From positions 1 to 18,281 of the forward strand of contig DATDTL010000067.1 of assembly GCA_035290885.1 (NCBI GenBank): a DNA stretch of 18,281 nt, given 5' to 3'. The notes under the pieces are model-generated. The model had not been told where the DNA came from, ran no database searches, and saw nothing but the letters and a program-made list of their open reading frames with translations. A program made the translations under genes and the position numbers. The stretch comes from JACQID01 sp035290885 (GTDB taxonomy: Archaea > Aenigmatarchaeota > Aenigmatarchaeia > GW2011-AR5). Below are positions 7,009 through 14,351 of the stretch, piece by piece; the stretch's first letter is position 1; the number at the start of each line of letters is the position of its first letter.

Positions 7009-7545
7009 ATGAGCCTTTATTCGTCGGTCAGGGAACTCTGGAAGAAGCCAAAACAAATATACAAAGCTTCGGTCAGAGCCATGAAAGAGGAGAGCTTTGA
7101 GCGCATTGAAAGGCCGACGCGGCTGGACCGTGCAAGGTCGCTGGGATACAAGGCCAAGCAGGGCTTCGTCATAGTCAAGGCAAAAATAGGCAAAGGCGGC
7201 AGGGTAAGGCCGAGGGCAAGAAAAGGCAGGAAGCCCTCCAAGATGGGGACGTCGTTCACGCCCAAGCACAGCCTGCAGGCGATTCTTGAGAGAAGGGCAG
7301 TGCGGAAATACCCCAACATGGAAGTTCTGAATTCTTATTATGCCGGCGAGACCGGAATGCACAAGTTCTATGAAATCATACTCGTTGACAGGAGCCACCC
7401 GGCAATAAAGAGCGACAAGAACGTAGGCTGGATCACGACGCAAAGGAGAAGGGCGTTCCGCGGCCTGACATCGCAGGGCAGGAAGGGCAAGACAGGCAAG
7501 AAATACCCGAGGCCTTCCAAGCTTGGAATAAGCAGGAAGAGCTAA
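7009..7545 (+). CDS. rpl15e: Ribosomal protein L15e
   Basis: Archaeal/eukaryotic large-subunit protein, 178 aa (family usually about 185-195). It starts with the characteristic MSLYSSVRELWKKP and continues with RIERPTRLDRARSLGYKAKQG, then the basic RVRPRARKGRKPSKMG stretch and the conserved NSYYAGETGMHKFYEIILVD. The very basic C-terminal tail (GRKGKTGKKYPRPS) threads into rRNA in known structures. A GGTGAT motif at 7000-7005 lies very close to the ATG, and a TATA-like element is at 6972-6980. It begins a plus-strand block of translation and RNase P genes. Confidence 0.97.
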   Translation: MSLYSSVRELWKKPKQIYKASVRAMKEESFERIERPTRLDRARSLGYKAKQGFVIVKAKIGKGGRVRPRARKGRKPSKMGTSFTPKHSLQAILERRAVRKYPNMEVLNSYYAGETGMHKFYEIILVDRSHPAIKSDKNVGWITTQRRRAFRGLTSQGRKGKTGKKYPRPSKLGISRKS

Positions 7546-7564
7546 CGGCGAGTTTTGGAAAGAA

Positions 7565-7617
7565 GGCGCAATTTTCTGGCGCCAAAGGCAGGAAACCGTT
7601 ATAGCCTCTTTTTTAAG
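7565..7617 (+). terminator. Hairpin and T-run after rpl15e, overlapping the rnp3 promoter
   Basis: GGCGC (7565-7569) and GCGCC (7579-7583) form a 5-bp stem with a 9-nt loop, 20 nt after the rpl15e stop. A T6 run (7609-7614) follows further on. The T-run continues into TTTTTTAAGC, a plausible TATA box for rnp3 about 35-44 nt before its ATG. Termination and initiation may therefore overlap here. Confidence 0.35.
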
Positions 7618-7652
7618 CATTCTGGCACTATTTTTATGAGAGGAGTAGGTTA

Positions 7653-8330
7653 ATGGACTATTATGATCTTCATACGTACTCGTCCCTGACAGTGGGAGAG
7701 AACACGACAGACGAAATGATAGCCATGGCGCGGAAGCTTGGCTTGCGTGGCATAGGGGTTGAAGGGCTTCGCGAAAAGCCGGCAACCGAGCTGGACATGG
7801 TTTCATGCTATATTATATACGCCAAGAACCCGCAGCAGCTCATGGAAGACGCCAGAAAATACCGGGACTCTTACGAGGTGCTGATGGTTTCAGGCGGCGA
7901 CTACGAAGTGAACAGGGCGGCGTGCGAGAATCCCATGATAGACGTTCTTTGCCATCCCGGGAAAGGCAGGAAAGATTCGGGCCTTGACCATGTGTGCGTG
8001 AAGGCGGCCATGGAAAACAACGTGGCAATAGAGATAAACTTCCGGGAAATCCTTGAGAACTACAGGAAGAGGCGCGTGAGGATACTGGAAGGGATAAAGA
8101 GAAACGTGATGATGTGCAGGAAATTCGGCGCACCGGTGGTCACGTTCTCGGGCGCGGTGACAAAATGGGGGATGCGTGCCGGCAGGGAACTTGCAGCAGT
8201 GGCTAGCATGGCAGGGATGGAACTGCCTGACGCGATAGCGAGCGCCAGCACGGTGCCGGAGCAGATAGTGATGAACAACAGACTGAAGATTGCGGGAAAG
8301 ATGTGGCAGGGAGTGACTGTGAATGAATGA
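7653..8330 (+). CDS. rnp3: RNase P protein component 3 (Rpp30)
   Basis: Archaeal Rpp30 homologue, 225 aa, a TIM-barrel (PHP-like) protein. It pairs with Pop5 to activate the RNase P RNA in tRNA 5' processing. Family marks are YDLHTYSSLTVGENTTDEMIAMA at the N-terminus, VLCHPGKGRKDSGLDHVCVKAA in the middle, AIEINFREIL, and VVTFSGAVTKWGMRAGREL. The start is preceded by AGGAG at 7641-7645 with a 7-nt spacer, so a leadered mRNA is likely. The last 8 bases overlap the start of rnp2, implying translational coupling of the two partner proteins. Confidence 0.95.
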   Translation: MDYYDLHTYSSLTVGENTTDEMIAMARKLGLRGIGVEGLREKPATELDMVSCYIIYAKNPQQLMEDARKYRDSYEVLMVSGGDYEVNRAACENPMIDVLCHPGKGRKDSGLDHVCVKAAMENNVAIEINFREILENYRKRRVRILEGIKRNVMMCRKFGAPVVTFSGAVTKWGMRAGRELAAVASMAGMELPDAIASASTVPEQIVMNNRLKIAGKMWQGVTVNE

Positions 8331-8694
8331 ACCAAGGATGCTGCCGCCGAGCATGAGGCCAAAGAAGAGGTATGTTATATTTGAGATAATATCCGAGTCG
8401 CCGGTGGAATTCAAGGACTTCTCGGTTGCTGCATGGAACTCGCTCCTTTCTTCGCTTGGCGAAGAAAGCGCGGCCGAGGCGAGAATATGGATAATACCCA
8501 ACCTTTATGATGCCCGGAAACAAAAGGGCGTTTTGAGGTGCGGCAACGCGCATGTGGAAAGCGTCAGAGGCGCGCTGGCGATGATTTCAATGGTTGGTGA
8601 ATCCCGTTCAATAGTCAGGGGGATAGGCATCACCGGCACGATAAAATCGGCAAAGGAGAAATACAGCGATCCTAATTTAAAGCAGTACGCATAA
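8323..8694 (+). CDS. rnp2: RNase P protein component 2 (Pop5)
   Basis: Archaeal Pop5/Rnp2, 123 aa, the direct partner of Rpp30 in RNase P. It has the expected N-terminus with a proline-rich lead (LPPSMRPKKRYVIFEIISE), a mixed alpha/beta ferredoxin-like core (ARIWIIPNLYDARKQKGVLRCGNAHVESVRGAL) and the C-terminal VRGIGITGTIKSAKEKY typical of the family. The 8-nt overlap with rnp3 fits stoichiometric production of the heterodimer. eif2b starts 15 nt downstream. Confidence 0.93.
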   Translation: MNEPRMLPPSMRPKKRYVIFEIISESPVEFKDFSVAAWNSLLSSLGEESAAEARIWIIPNLYDARKQKGVLRCGNAHVESVRGALAMISMVGESRSIVRGIGITGTIKSAKEKYSDPNLKQYA

Positions 8695-8709
8695 GCGTTT
8701 TGTGATACC

Positions 8710-9108
8710 ATGGACTATTCTGAGATGCTAAAAAGGGCAAGGGAGAAAATTCCCAAGGCGGAGAACAAGGAGAGGTTTGAGATTCCGGTTGCCGAAGTGG
8801 CGACGGGAAAGCAAACGTCCATAAAGAACTTCACCGAGATAGCCAAGGCATTGAGAAGGGATCCGAAGCATCTCGCAAAGTTCCTGTTCAAGGAACTGGC
8901 AGCGCCTGGCAGCACGCGAGGCACGGAACTTTTGCTTCAGGGCAAGTTCTATCCCGGCCCCATAAAGCAAAGGATAGAGGAATACGCCAAGGAATACGTT
9001 TTCTGCCAAGAATGCGGCAAGCCGGACACCAATTTGGGCGAGGAAGGAAAGATCGTCACGATCAAGTGCGAGGCCTGCGGCGCAAGGAAGACGGGACGGA
9101 AGCTCTAA
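8710..9108 (+). CDS. eif2b: Translation initiation factor aIF2 subunit beta
   Basis: The beta subunit of the archaeal eIF2 heterotrimer, which delivers initiator Met-tRNA to the small ribosomal subunit. The full length is 132 aa, close to the family norm. An N-terminal helix (MDYSEMLKRAREKIPK) contacts the gamma subunit. The central alpha/beta domain includes TSIKNFTEIAKALRRDPKHLAKFLFKEL and GSTRGTELLLQGKF. The C-terminal zinc ribbon has all four cysteines (C99, C102, C120, C123). The gene lies 15 nt after rnp2, probably on the same transcript. Confidence 0.96.
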   Translation: MDYSEMLKRAREKIPKAENKERFEIPVAEVATGKQTSIKNFTEIAKALRRDPKHLAKFLFKELAAPGSTRGTELLLQGKFYPGPIKQRIEEYAKEYVFCQECGKPDTNLGEEGKIVTIKCEACGARKTGRKL

Positions 9109-9115
9109 CAGATTC

Positions 9116-9125
9116 TTTTTATAAT
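9116..9125 (+). promoter_or_regulatory. TATA box before the DUF424 gene
   Basis: TTTTTATAAT, 20-29 nt before the ATG at 9145, predicting a leaderless start. The T-run could also terminate upstream transcripts ending with eif2b. Confidence 0.5.
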
Positions 9126-9144
9126 CATATCGGGAAATAATCTC

Positions 9145-9441
9145 ATGGCATTTTCGTATAAGGTGCATGCTGCGGCAGGCCAAAGCATACTTGCAATAGC
9201 GGACTCGGATGTCGTGGGCAGGGCGTTTGAGGAAGGGGAGCTTTCAATAGAGGTCAGGCGTGATTTTTATGGCGGCAATCTGTGCTCTGAGAAAGAGATT
9301 CGGGAGCTTGCCGCCAGTGCCACGATGATAAACGCTGTCGGGAGGAAGATAGTCGCGCTTCTTGTCAGGGACGGCACGGTGGACAAGTCCATGGTATTGG
9401 AAATAGGAGGGGTGTCCCATGCCCAAGCCATCAAGATCTAA
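9145..9441 (+). CDS. DUF424 family protein
   Basis: A 98-aa archaeal conserved protein of unknown function that often sits near translation genes. The family pattern is clear: a first strand leading to SILAIADSDVVGRAFEEGELSIEV, then RRDFYGGNLCSEKEIRELAASATMINAVGRKIVALLV, ending in the conserved VLEIGGVSHAQAIKI. It is complete. The TATA box at 9116-9125 suggests its own leaderless promoter. Its last 23 bases overlap the next gene. Confidence 0.85.
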   Translation: MAFSYKVHAAAGQSILAIADSDVVGRAFEEGELSIEVRRDFYGGNLCSEKEIRELAASATMINAVGRKIVALLVRDGTVDKSMVLEIGGVSHAQAIKI

Positions 9442-10036
9442 AGGCCAGTGGTTCATAATATCTGCAGTCGTGATATCGGGCGCGCTCTTGGCTATATCCT
9501 TCGTTTTCAGGGGTTACTTTGCCGCGGACACGTCAACCGTCCAGCTCAATGACCAGAGCTATTATTTCTATGCGATCAACGAATCCATAGGCAACGTGGA
9601 CACGTCAAATACGGACTGTGCGACAAAGCAGAAGGGCATGGAGGAGCTTCATTACTTTGAAACTCAGGAGATGATGAACAAGGGCATAGCGCTGGCGATG
9701 ATATACGACGTGGATTGTACGGCCAATAAAGTGAACAAGAAATTGCTGCTCCTCCAGTCCGATGACATGGAAGTATGGGAAGGCCAGAGGCCGTCGGTGG
9801 CGTCGCTTACTCGTCAGGCTGGCAATGGGCAAGCCATTCTCAACAGCGCTGTCAATTATGGGTTTGATGTGGAGGCGGACATATACAATGGGTTCGGAGG
9901 CTCCCTAATACGCTCAACGGGAAAAATAGGCGTGCCTTCCGGCGCAGGGACGTTCAGCATAGGGCCTGTATCAAGCGGCAATTACGTTGTTCTGAGAAGC
10001 GTAGTACTGGCGGGAACAAGGCAGTTCATCCTATAA
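9419..10036 (+). CDS. Membrane-anchored protein with pilin-like N-terminus
   Basis: A 205-aa protein of unknown function. The N-terminus has a short basic stretch (KPSRSK), then GQWFIISAVVISGALLAISFVF, a single hydrophobic helix of about 22 residues directly after K-G-Q. This is the arrangement of archaeal class III (type IV pilin-like) leaders, where cleavage would precede the Gln. The rest is extracellular in character: Ser/Thr/Asn-rich, two cysteines (NTDCATK and DVDCTAN), and a beta-rich end (SIGPVSSGNYVVLRSVVL). It overlaps DUF424 by 23 nt, so it is probably co-transcribed. I see no adhesin or enzyme motif, and no pilus assembly genes nearby. Confidence 0.7.
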   Translation: MPKPSRSKGQWFIISAVVISGALLAISFVFRGYFAADTSTVQLNDQSYYFYAINESIGNVDTSNTDCATKQKGMEELHYFETQEMMNKGIALAMIYDVDCTANKVNKKLLLLQSDDMEVWEGQRPSVASLTRQAGNGQAILNSAVNYGFDVEADIYNGFGGSLIRSTGKIGVPSGAGTFSIGPVSSGNYVVLRSVVLAGTRQFIL

Positions 10037-10050
10037 ATTACAATTTACTA

Positions 10051-11133
10051 TTATAATCCTTCCACATCCTCTTTTTCTATGCCTTCCGGCAGGGCGGACT
10101 TCTTTGCCATCGCTTTCAAGAGGGGCGCGTATTCCCGCAGGTTGCGGGAAGAAACATGAAGCAGGGCAGACAGCTTTGAATTGTCCTTTCTTGCGGCATA
10201 CGGCCTAGGATACGAGTAGCGCGTGAATTTCCTGTACATCTCGCGCTTGGCCAGTGCCACGCCCATGGCGCCTATGCTTGAGTACTTCGCCAGCGTCCAT
10301 GCCCGCCTTCGCAGGATTTTAGATACGATAAGGTCCGCCCTTGAAAGCCAGTCAAGCGCTTTGCATATCTCCTCGGGATTTTCGTATTCTTCGGCGAGGT
10401 TCCATTCCAGCCAGAGCAGAACGTCCTCCGGAGGCTTTTCGCTGATGCGGAGAATGGAAAGAACGTTGTCCATGCTTCTTGTCTTGAAGATGATTTTCAC
10501 GGTTTCGAAGATGTCGTTCCGGGCATCCCGCAGGCCTATGTTCTTTTCGTCTGCCATGGACTCCATGTCTATGATCGCGGCTCGCACGTCGCCGCCGGAA
10601 ACCCGGGCTATGTGGGAAATTGCCGCGTCGCTGGTTTTCATGCCCTCGGCATCGCGGATGATTTTGAGGAGCTTCGCTATGCTGTCGTGGCGGACTCTTT
10701 TGAATGGAAGCAGCGTGCATAACGCCTTGAGGCTGCGGAGCTTCTTTCCGTAAGGGTCGCCTGCAACGAGCACGACAGGGAATCGCGAGGACTTGACGAT
10801 ATCTTCAACGGCCTTCGCGGAATCAACCATGTCAAGATCCTCTATCAGTATGACTTTTTTCTTTGCGACAAGGCTTTGCTGTTCCGTTGCATTCTTCAGC
10901 GCGCCTTGCAGGCTTTTCAGGGAACGGTCGTCTGCGGCGCTGGATTCGACGAGTTCCGCGCCAGCGGCTTTCACAGCGAGCCGGACTGAAAGCGACTTGC
11001 CGCAGCCCGGCGGGCCGGAGAGCATGAGCGCGCCGGCCTTCCATTCGCGGACGTACTTTTCCAGCGTCTTTGCCGCCTCGGCATTGCCGATGATTCCGTC
11101 AAGCGAAGCGGGCTGGTATTTCTTAAGAAGCAT
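10051..11133 (-). CDS. rfcL: Replication factor C large subunit, short form
   Basis: Clamp-loader AAA+ subunit that, with small RFC subunits, opens and loads PCNA. The order is conserved: MLLKKYQPASLDGIIGN, Walker A GPPGCGKS at residues 40-47, and sensor-region VSGGDVRAAIIDM. Walker B is unusual: VILIEDLD has E98-D99 where the family normally shows D-E. At 360 aa it is shorter than most archaeal RfcL (about 400-500), and no C-terminal PIP-like tail is visible (it ends EGIEKEDVEGL). The chosen ATG has an AAGGAGA Shine-Dalgarno 5 nt upstream, with TATA-like ATTTTATAAT near 11179-11188. It converges on the pilin-like gene. Confidence 0.92.
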   Translation of the reverse strand: MLLKKYQPASLDGIIGNAEAAKTLEKYVREWKAGALMLSGPPGCGKSLSVRLAVKAAGAELVESSAADDRSLKSLQGALKNATEQQSLVAKKKVILIEDLDMVDSAKAVEDIVKSSRFPVVLVAGDPYGKKLRSLKALCTLLPFKRVRHDSIAKLLKIIRDAEGMKTSDAAISHIARVSGGDVRAAIIDMESMADEKNIGLRDARNDIFETVKIIFKTRSMDNVLSILRISEKPPEDVLLWLEWNLAEEYENPEEICKALDWLSRADLIVSKILRRRAWTLAKYSSIGAMGVALAKREMYRKFTRYSYPRPYAARKDNSKLSALLHVSSRNLREYAPLLKAMAKKSALPEGIEKEDVEGL

Positions 11134-11191
11134 GATTCTCCTTCTTGCGGAATTATTAAACCTTTAAGTCCGGACGAATTATAAAATAGCA

Positions 11192-11210
11192 TGGGAAGCA
11201 GAAATTCCCA
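11192..11210. promoter_or_regulatory. Dyad TGGGAA-N7-TTCCCA between divergent promoters
   Basis: A perfect 6-bp inverted repeat at 11192-11197 and 11205-11210 lies between the TATA-like site of rfcL (about 11179-11188) and the TATA box of the plus-strand small gene (11228-11235). Its position suits an operator acting on either promoter, but I have no other support. Confidence 0.3.
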
Positions 11211-11257
11211 CACCGTGCCATCATTTCTTTTTATAGTTTGAACGGCGAGTTAGTGCG

Positions 11258-11443
11258 GTGTTCCGGATGGCAAAAAAGGAGCAGTTGTCGGAAGACGTCA
11301 ATCAGGAAGAAGAAAAACTGCCCAAGGACACACGGCCGGTGAAAGACGCCCGCGAGATACAGCTTCTTGAGCAAGGCTACGTGCCGAAAATCAGCAAGAC
11401 CGGTCAGAAGTTCAAGGGAAAGAACAGGATTATTGTGAGTTAA
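11258..11443 (+). CDS. Small charged hypothetical protein, 58-61 aa
   Basis: A short, highly charged protein (MAKKEQLSEDVNQEEEKLPK... then DAREIQLLEQGYVPK, ending KFKGKNRIIVS). I do not recognise a family, and the first third looks disordered. The listed start is a GTG; the ATG at 11267 (MAKKE) is more likely translated. A TATA box TTTTTATA at 11228-11235 lies 23-30 nt before the GTG, the normal distance to a transcription start, which supports a real gene. It is divergent from rfcL and convergent with the metallopeptidase-like gene. Confidence 0.6.
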   Translation: MFRMAKKEQLSEDVNQEEEKLPKDTRPVKDAREIQLLEQGYVPKISKTGQKFKGKNRIIVS

Positions 11444-11488
11444 TTTCTCATACTGCAAGAATAATGTCGGCCATTTTTGCAATAAGAG

Positions 11489-12520
11489 CTATCCTTTCAA
11501 AACAGGCTCCATGCATTCATGCAGCCTTTCGCGTGCATATTCCAGCGACTGCATTAATTGCACGTCCACGTTGAACGCCCTGAATCCTCTTTTCCCGGTC
11601 ATTTCGCTCACATATCGTTCCTCAATTATATCTCCCAAGGCTATTTGCGTAGCATAGGGGGTAAGTCGCATTATTTCAGCTTCCATGGCGCTGTCGCCTA
11701 TATGCCTTGCGTATAGAATCCTTGAATATTCCGCAAGCATTTCCATGTAAGTTCTTCCTACCGGCTCGGGCGAATCCAGCGTATATGGGAGTAAAACGCC
11801 TGTCAGAACGTGAACGCCTTCATGGGCGCCTCCGTTTCTGGCTCTGGCAGGATCGGTATAGGAGCTTATGCCGACCCTTTTTGCACGGCCGGTCATGGGG
11901 TTTAGTTCCGTAACGCCTACATACGCTTCTGTTTCATCCATTTGTACAGGGACAACTCCGTCATATCGCCTTTTATGAGGAAGTATTCCGATAAGGTCAG
12001 CGTAAACGTCCTCGTTTTGTTTTACGCTAAGAATGGCGTTTTTTATATAAGGCTTGAGTTGTTCGTCTTCAGGTATATTTATTGAAAGAGCAGGCATCTT
12101 ATATGTTTCTGGAACATTAAAGGTGTTGCCAGAAGGATGATGATCAAGAGGCTTATAAGGCATTCTCATGCCGGTTGTTGCAGCGTCTGAGACAAGAGCT
12201 TCTTCCACTGCATTGAGATACGTTGCCAACTCAACAGGCACGATCAATATGTTTCCATGCGCAAGCAGCTGGTCCGGCGGGGCAGGAATATAAGGTTCTC
12301 TCGGCGAATATCCGGGCAAGCCAAGGAGATTTTGGGTCTTGTAAGGAGGAGCAATTGGATTATAACTGCGTGAATCATACGAGCCGACACCGTAAGATTG
12401 GGGTATTTTCCATGGAGGCATGTCCATGAATTCCCTCTGCTCTGTCATGGGCTCGAAATCCATGCGAGGAAACGGCTCGATGCTGCTCCTTGGGATTTCT
12501 CTTGGCAGTATAGATACCAT
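11489..12520 (-). CDS. Putative gluzincin-type zinc metallopeptidase, unrecognised family
   Basis: A 343-aa protein that I cannot place in a known family. Residues 1-85 are proline- and tyrosine-rich, probably disordered, with no signal peptide. The second half carries GGAHEGVHVLTG, an HExxH zinc motif (H233-E234-G-V-H237), and 23 residues after the second His comes EMLAEYSR, with Glu260 and Glu264. The pairing of HExxH with a downstream ExxAE(Y) helix is the gluzincin arrangement, where the later Glu is the third zinc ligand. A metal site is therefore likely; peptidase activity is inferred. A TATA-like CTTAAATTT at 12541-12549, inside the end of ksgA, predicts a leaderless mRNA starting at the chosen ATG. 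Confidence 0.7.
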   Translation of the reverse strand: MVSILPREIPRSSIEPFPRMDFEPMTEQREFMDMPPWKIPQSYGVGSYDSRSYNPIAPPYKTQNLLGLPGYSPREPYIPAPPDQLLAHGNILIVPVELATYLNAVEEALVSDAATTGMRMPYKPLDHHPSGNTFNVPETYKMPALSINIPEDEQLKPYIKNAILSVKQNEDVYADLIGILPHKRRYDGVVPVQMDETEAYVGVTELNPMTGRAKRVGISSYTDPARARNGGAHEGVHVLTGVLLPYTLDSPEPVGRTYMEMLAEYSRILYARHIGDSAMEAEIMRLTPYATQIALGDIIEERYVSEMTGKRGFRAFNVDVQLMQSLEYARERLHECMEPVLKG

Positions 12521-12544
12521 GAAAAACTATCGTCCGAAGGAAAT

Positions 12545-13213
12545 TTAAGCTTTGTTGAGGGCATGAATTTGGTGTATTTCTTCGAGAGAAAGCTGATGGA
12601 TTTTCTTTGTTCTGAGATTTTGAGGGCACGCCGGCAGGGCGCCGGCGTTCTTGTTTCCCATGGAGTAGGCCTTGCGCAGGAAAGACCATAAGCTTTCGTC
12701 CATGGCCTTTTTCTGGCGCAAAACAAGGAAAGCGGAATCCACGCCCTTTGGCGCAAAAGCAGCGGCCGGCACAAAGCCGCGGACAGAAGCGCTGCAGCAG
12801 TCTTCAACGAGCAGCCCGAGTTTGTCGTGCGAGACCGCTTTTTGCGCGAATTCCTTCTGCACAAGAAGGACGCAGATTTCCCATTTCTTCTTAAGGATGG
12901 CAAGAAGCAGGGGCTGGGAAATGTAGTAGGGGATGTTGGACACGACCTTGTTGAACGAACGGGCGTTCTTCAAAAAAGCAAGGGCGTCTTCGTGGAAGAC
13001 TTCTGCGTTGTTTATGCCTTGCAAGGCAGGAATGAATTTCCCGTCTTTCTCAACGGCAAGCGTTTTCGCTTTGGATGCAAGTTTGCGGGTCAAATAACCG
13101 GGGCCAGCGCCTATTTCCAGAACTATGTCGCCTTTTTTCAGTTCGGCGAGCGCCACTTCCTCGTTCAATATAAATGAACTTGAAAGAAAATGCTGGTGCA
13201 GCTTGCGTTGCAT
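12545..13213 (-). CDS. ksgA: rRNA adenine dimethyltransferase KsgA/Dim1
   Basis: Methylates two adjacent adenosines near the 3' end of 16S rRNA during small-subunit maturation. It starts with HQHFLSSSFILNE (usually GQHFL). SAM motif I is VLEIGAGPGYLT at about 31-42, the acidic ribose contact is VEKD, and the catalytic NIPYYIS is at 93-99, followed by LLLAILKKKWEICVLLVQKEFAQK. At 222 aa it is shorter than the usual 260-280; the C-terminal helical rRNA-binding domain is present but trimmed. The start lies 2 nt after the rpoN stop, so it is the last gene of the rpl13-rps9-rpoN operon. Confidence 0.93.
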   Translation of the reverse strand: MQRKLHQHFLSSSFILNEEVALAELKKGDIVLEIGAGPGYLTRKLASKAKTLAVEKDGKFIPALQGINNAEVFHEDALAFLKNARSFNKVVSNIPYYISQPLLLAILKKKWEICVLLVQKEFAQKAVSHDKLGLLVEDCCSASVRGFVPAAAFAPKGVDSAFLVLRQKKAMDESLWSFLRKAYSMGNKNAGALPACPQNLRTKKIHQLSLEEIHQIHALNKA

Positions 13214-13215
13214 AA

Positions 13216-13407
13216 CTATGCCCTGAACTTGGCGATGTCCTGCAGCTTGTCCACGTGCGTCATGAGGAGCGCCCTGCAGCAGTATCTTTTGACGCCGAGC
13301 TCATCAAAAAGCTTTTCGGCGTTTGCGCCGTCGTTCCTCTCCTTGAACTTCTGCCACAAGCCGCCTATGGGCTTGCCGCAACTCATGCATCTTACGGGTA
13401 TGATCAT
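13216..13407 (-). CDS. rpoN: DNA-directed RNA polymerase subunit N (Rpo10)
   Basis: Small zinc-binding subunit of archaeal RNA polymerase, homologue of Rpb10, at the expected 63 aa. It starts MIIPVRCMSCGKPIG and contains the invariant zinc ligands C7, C10, C43 and C44 (the last two in KRYCCRALL). A longer in-frame start at 13521 would run into rps9 and add 38 residues with no family counterpart, so I use the ATG at 13407. It sits between rps9 and ksgA in one operon; rps9-rpoN adjacency is widespread in archaea. Confidence 0.96.
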   Translation of the reverse strand: MIIPVRCMSCGKPIGGLWQKFKERNDGANAEKLFDELGVKRYCCRALLMTHVDKLQDIAKFRA

Positions 13408-13432
13408 TCTTACCACTTGGCCTGTGCTGTAT

Positions 13433-13846
13433 TTATCGCTTGCTCTGCTGCTTTGATGCTCTTGGGCCGTCCTTGGATCTGGAAGGCTTGTGAGGCTCGG
13501 TCCTTCTTGCGTCCGAGACAAGGATTGATCGGTCGTATTCAGAGTATAATTCCTTGAGCTTCTTGTCCTTTGTCCATTCTACAAGGGCGTTGCCTATGGC
13601 GGTTCTTGCGGCATTTCCCTGCCCCCAGACGCCGCCTCCTGCAACGGAAACGTCAATATCAACAGCGCCGGCGGCATCGCCTGCCAGTACGAGAGGCTCC
13701 TGCATTCGCATGCGCTTGTATCGGGGCTGTATGTTTTCAATAGGCACGGAGTTTATCCTTACGATTCCCTTGCCGTCGGTTATGATGGCCCTTGCTATGG
13801 CTTTCTTTCTCTTGCCTGTTGCGAACAGATTCTTCTTTTTTGCCAT
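13433..13846 (-). CDS. rps9: Ribosomal protein S9
   Basis: Small-subunit protein S9 (eukaryotic uS9), 137 aa. It reads MAKKKNLFATGKRKKAIARA at the N-terminus, VSVAGGGVWGQGNAARTAIGNALVEW in the core, and ends in the invariant basic tail that reaches the P-site tRNA: here ...SKQQSKR, with the final K-R conserved. The chosen ATG overlaps the rpl13 stop (TAATG), the usual coupling. An in-frame ATG four codons earlier (13858) is possible but less likely. Confidence 0.96.
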   Translation of the reverse strand: MAKKKNLFATGKRKKAIARAIITDGKGIVRINSVPIENIQPRYKRMRMQEPLVLAGDAAGAVDIDVSVAGGGVWGQGNAARTAIGNALVEWTKDKKLKELYSEYDRSILVSDARRTEPHKPSRSKDGPRASKQQSKR

Positions 13847-14250
13847 TAGCCTCTCCATCCTACGGCTTTCGCCAGCTCTTCCATATATATGAATGGGGAT
13901 TTTATAGCCTTTTCCATTTTCACGGCTTCCTTGTCCTTGAATTCGTCAGGCGTGCCGATGTGTATCTTCAGCTTCTTCATGGCCAGCCTGCCCTTGTTGG
14001 TCTTGTAAGGCATCATGCCCCTTATGGTGCGCCTCACAAGCCTTTCAGGCGAGCGGTAGAAATACGGGCCGGAATACTTGGAGCCTTTTTGCTCCCGAAC
14101 AATATACATCTCCTTTGTCGTCTTTTTGGCGCCGGTTATTATTATCTTTTCCGCGTTGAGCACGGTGACGTCCTCGCCGTTGATGAGGCTCTTGGCAACG
14201 GTAGCAGAAAGCCTTCCCAGCACGGCATTTTTCCCGTCAAGTATCATCAT
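13846..14250 (-). CDS. rpl13: Ribosomal protein L13
   Basis: Large-subunit protein L13 (uL13), 134 aa, standard for archaea. It shows the family start MMILDGKNAVLGRLSATVAK, then the RLVRRTIRGMMPYKTNKGRLAMKKLKIH signature. It heads the operon rpl13-rps9-rpoN-ksgA. Archaeal genomes often have rpl18e directly before rpl13; here it is replaced by a promoter and a divergent lipoprotein gene. TTTAAAT at 14281-14287 is the probable TATA box, giving a leader of only a few nucleotides. Confidence 0.96.
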   Translation of the reverse strand: MMILDGKNAVLGRLSATVAKSLINGEDVTVLNAEKIIITGAKKTTKEMYIVREQKGSKYSGPYFYRSPERLVRRTIRGMMPYKTNKGRLAMKKLKIHIGTPDEFKDKEAVKMEKAIKSPFIYMEELAKAVGWRG

Positions 14251-14280
14251 GTTTATCAGCCTTTACTTTTCGCAAGAAGA

Positions 14281-14330
14281 TTTAAATGCGTTTCAATCGC
14301 CTCCCGATGGGCGGACACGCCATTTAAGAA
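14281..14330. promoter_or_regulatory. Divergent promoters for rpl13 (-) and the lipoprotein gene (+)
   Basis: The minus-strand TATA ATTTAAA (14281-14287) lies 31-37 nt before the rpl13 ATG. The plus-strand TATA TTTAAGAA (14323-14330) lies 22-29 nt before the ATG at 14352. About 35 bp separate the two. Confidence 0.55.
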
Positions 14331-14351
14331 GGCTGCGTATAGCATTCGTAT

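Noticed and set aside
7890..8501. 203-codon minus-strand frame over rnp3 and rnp2
   Set aside because: Shadow of two firmly identified RNase P genes; His/Pro-rich translation without motifs.
11231..11482. 83-codon minus-strand frame
   Set aside because: Overlaps the small plus-strand gene that has a well-placed TATA box; the product is low-complexity Phe/Leu-rich.
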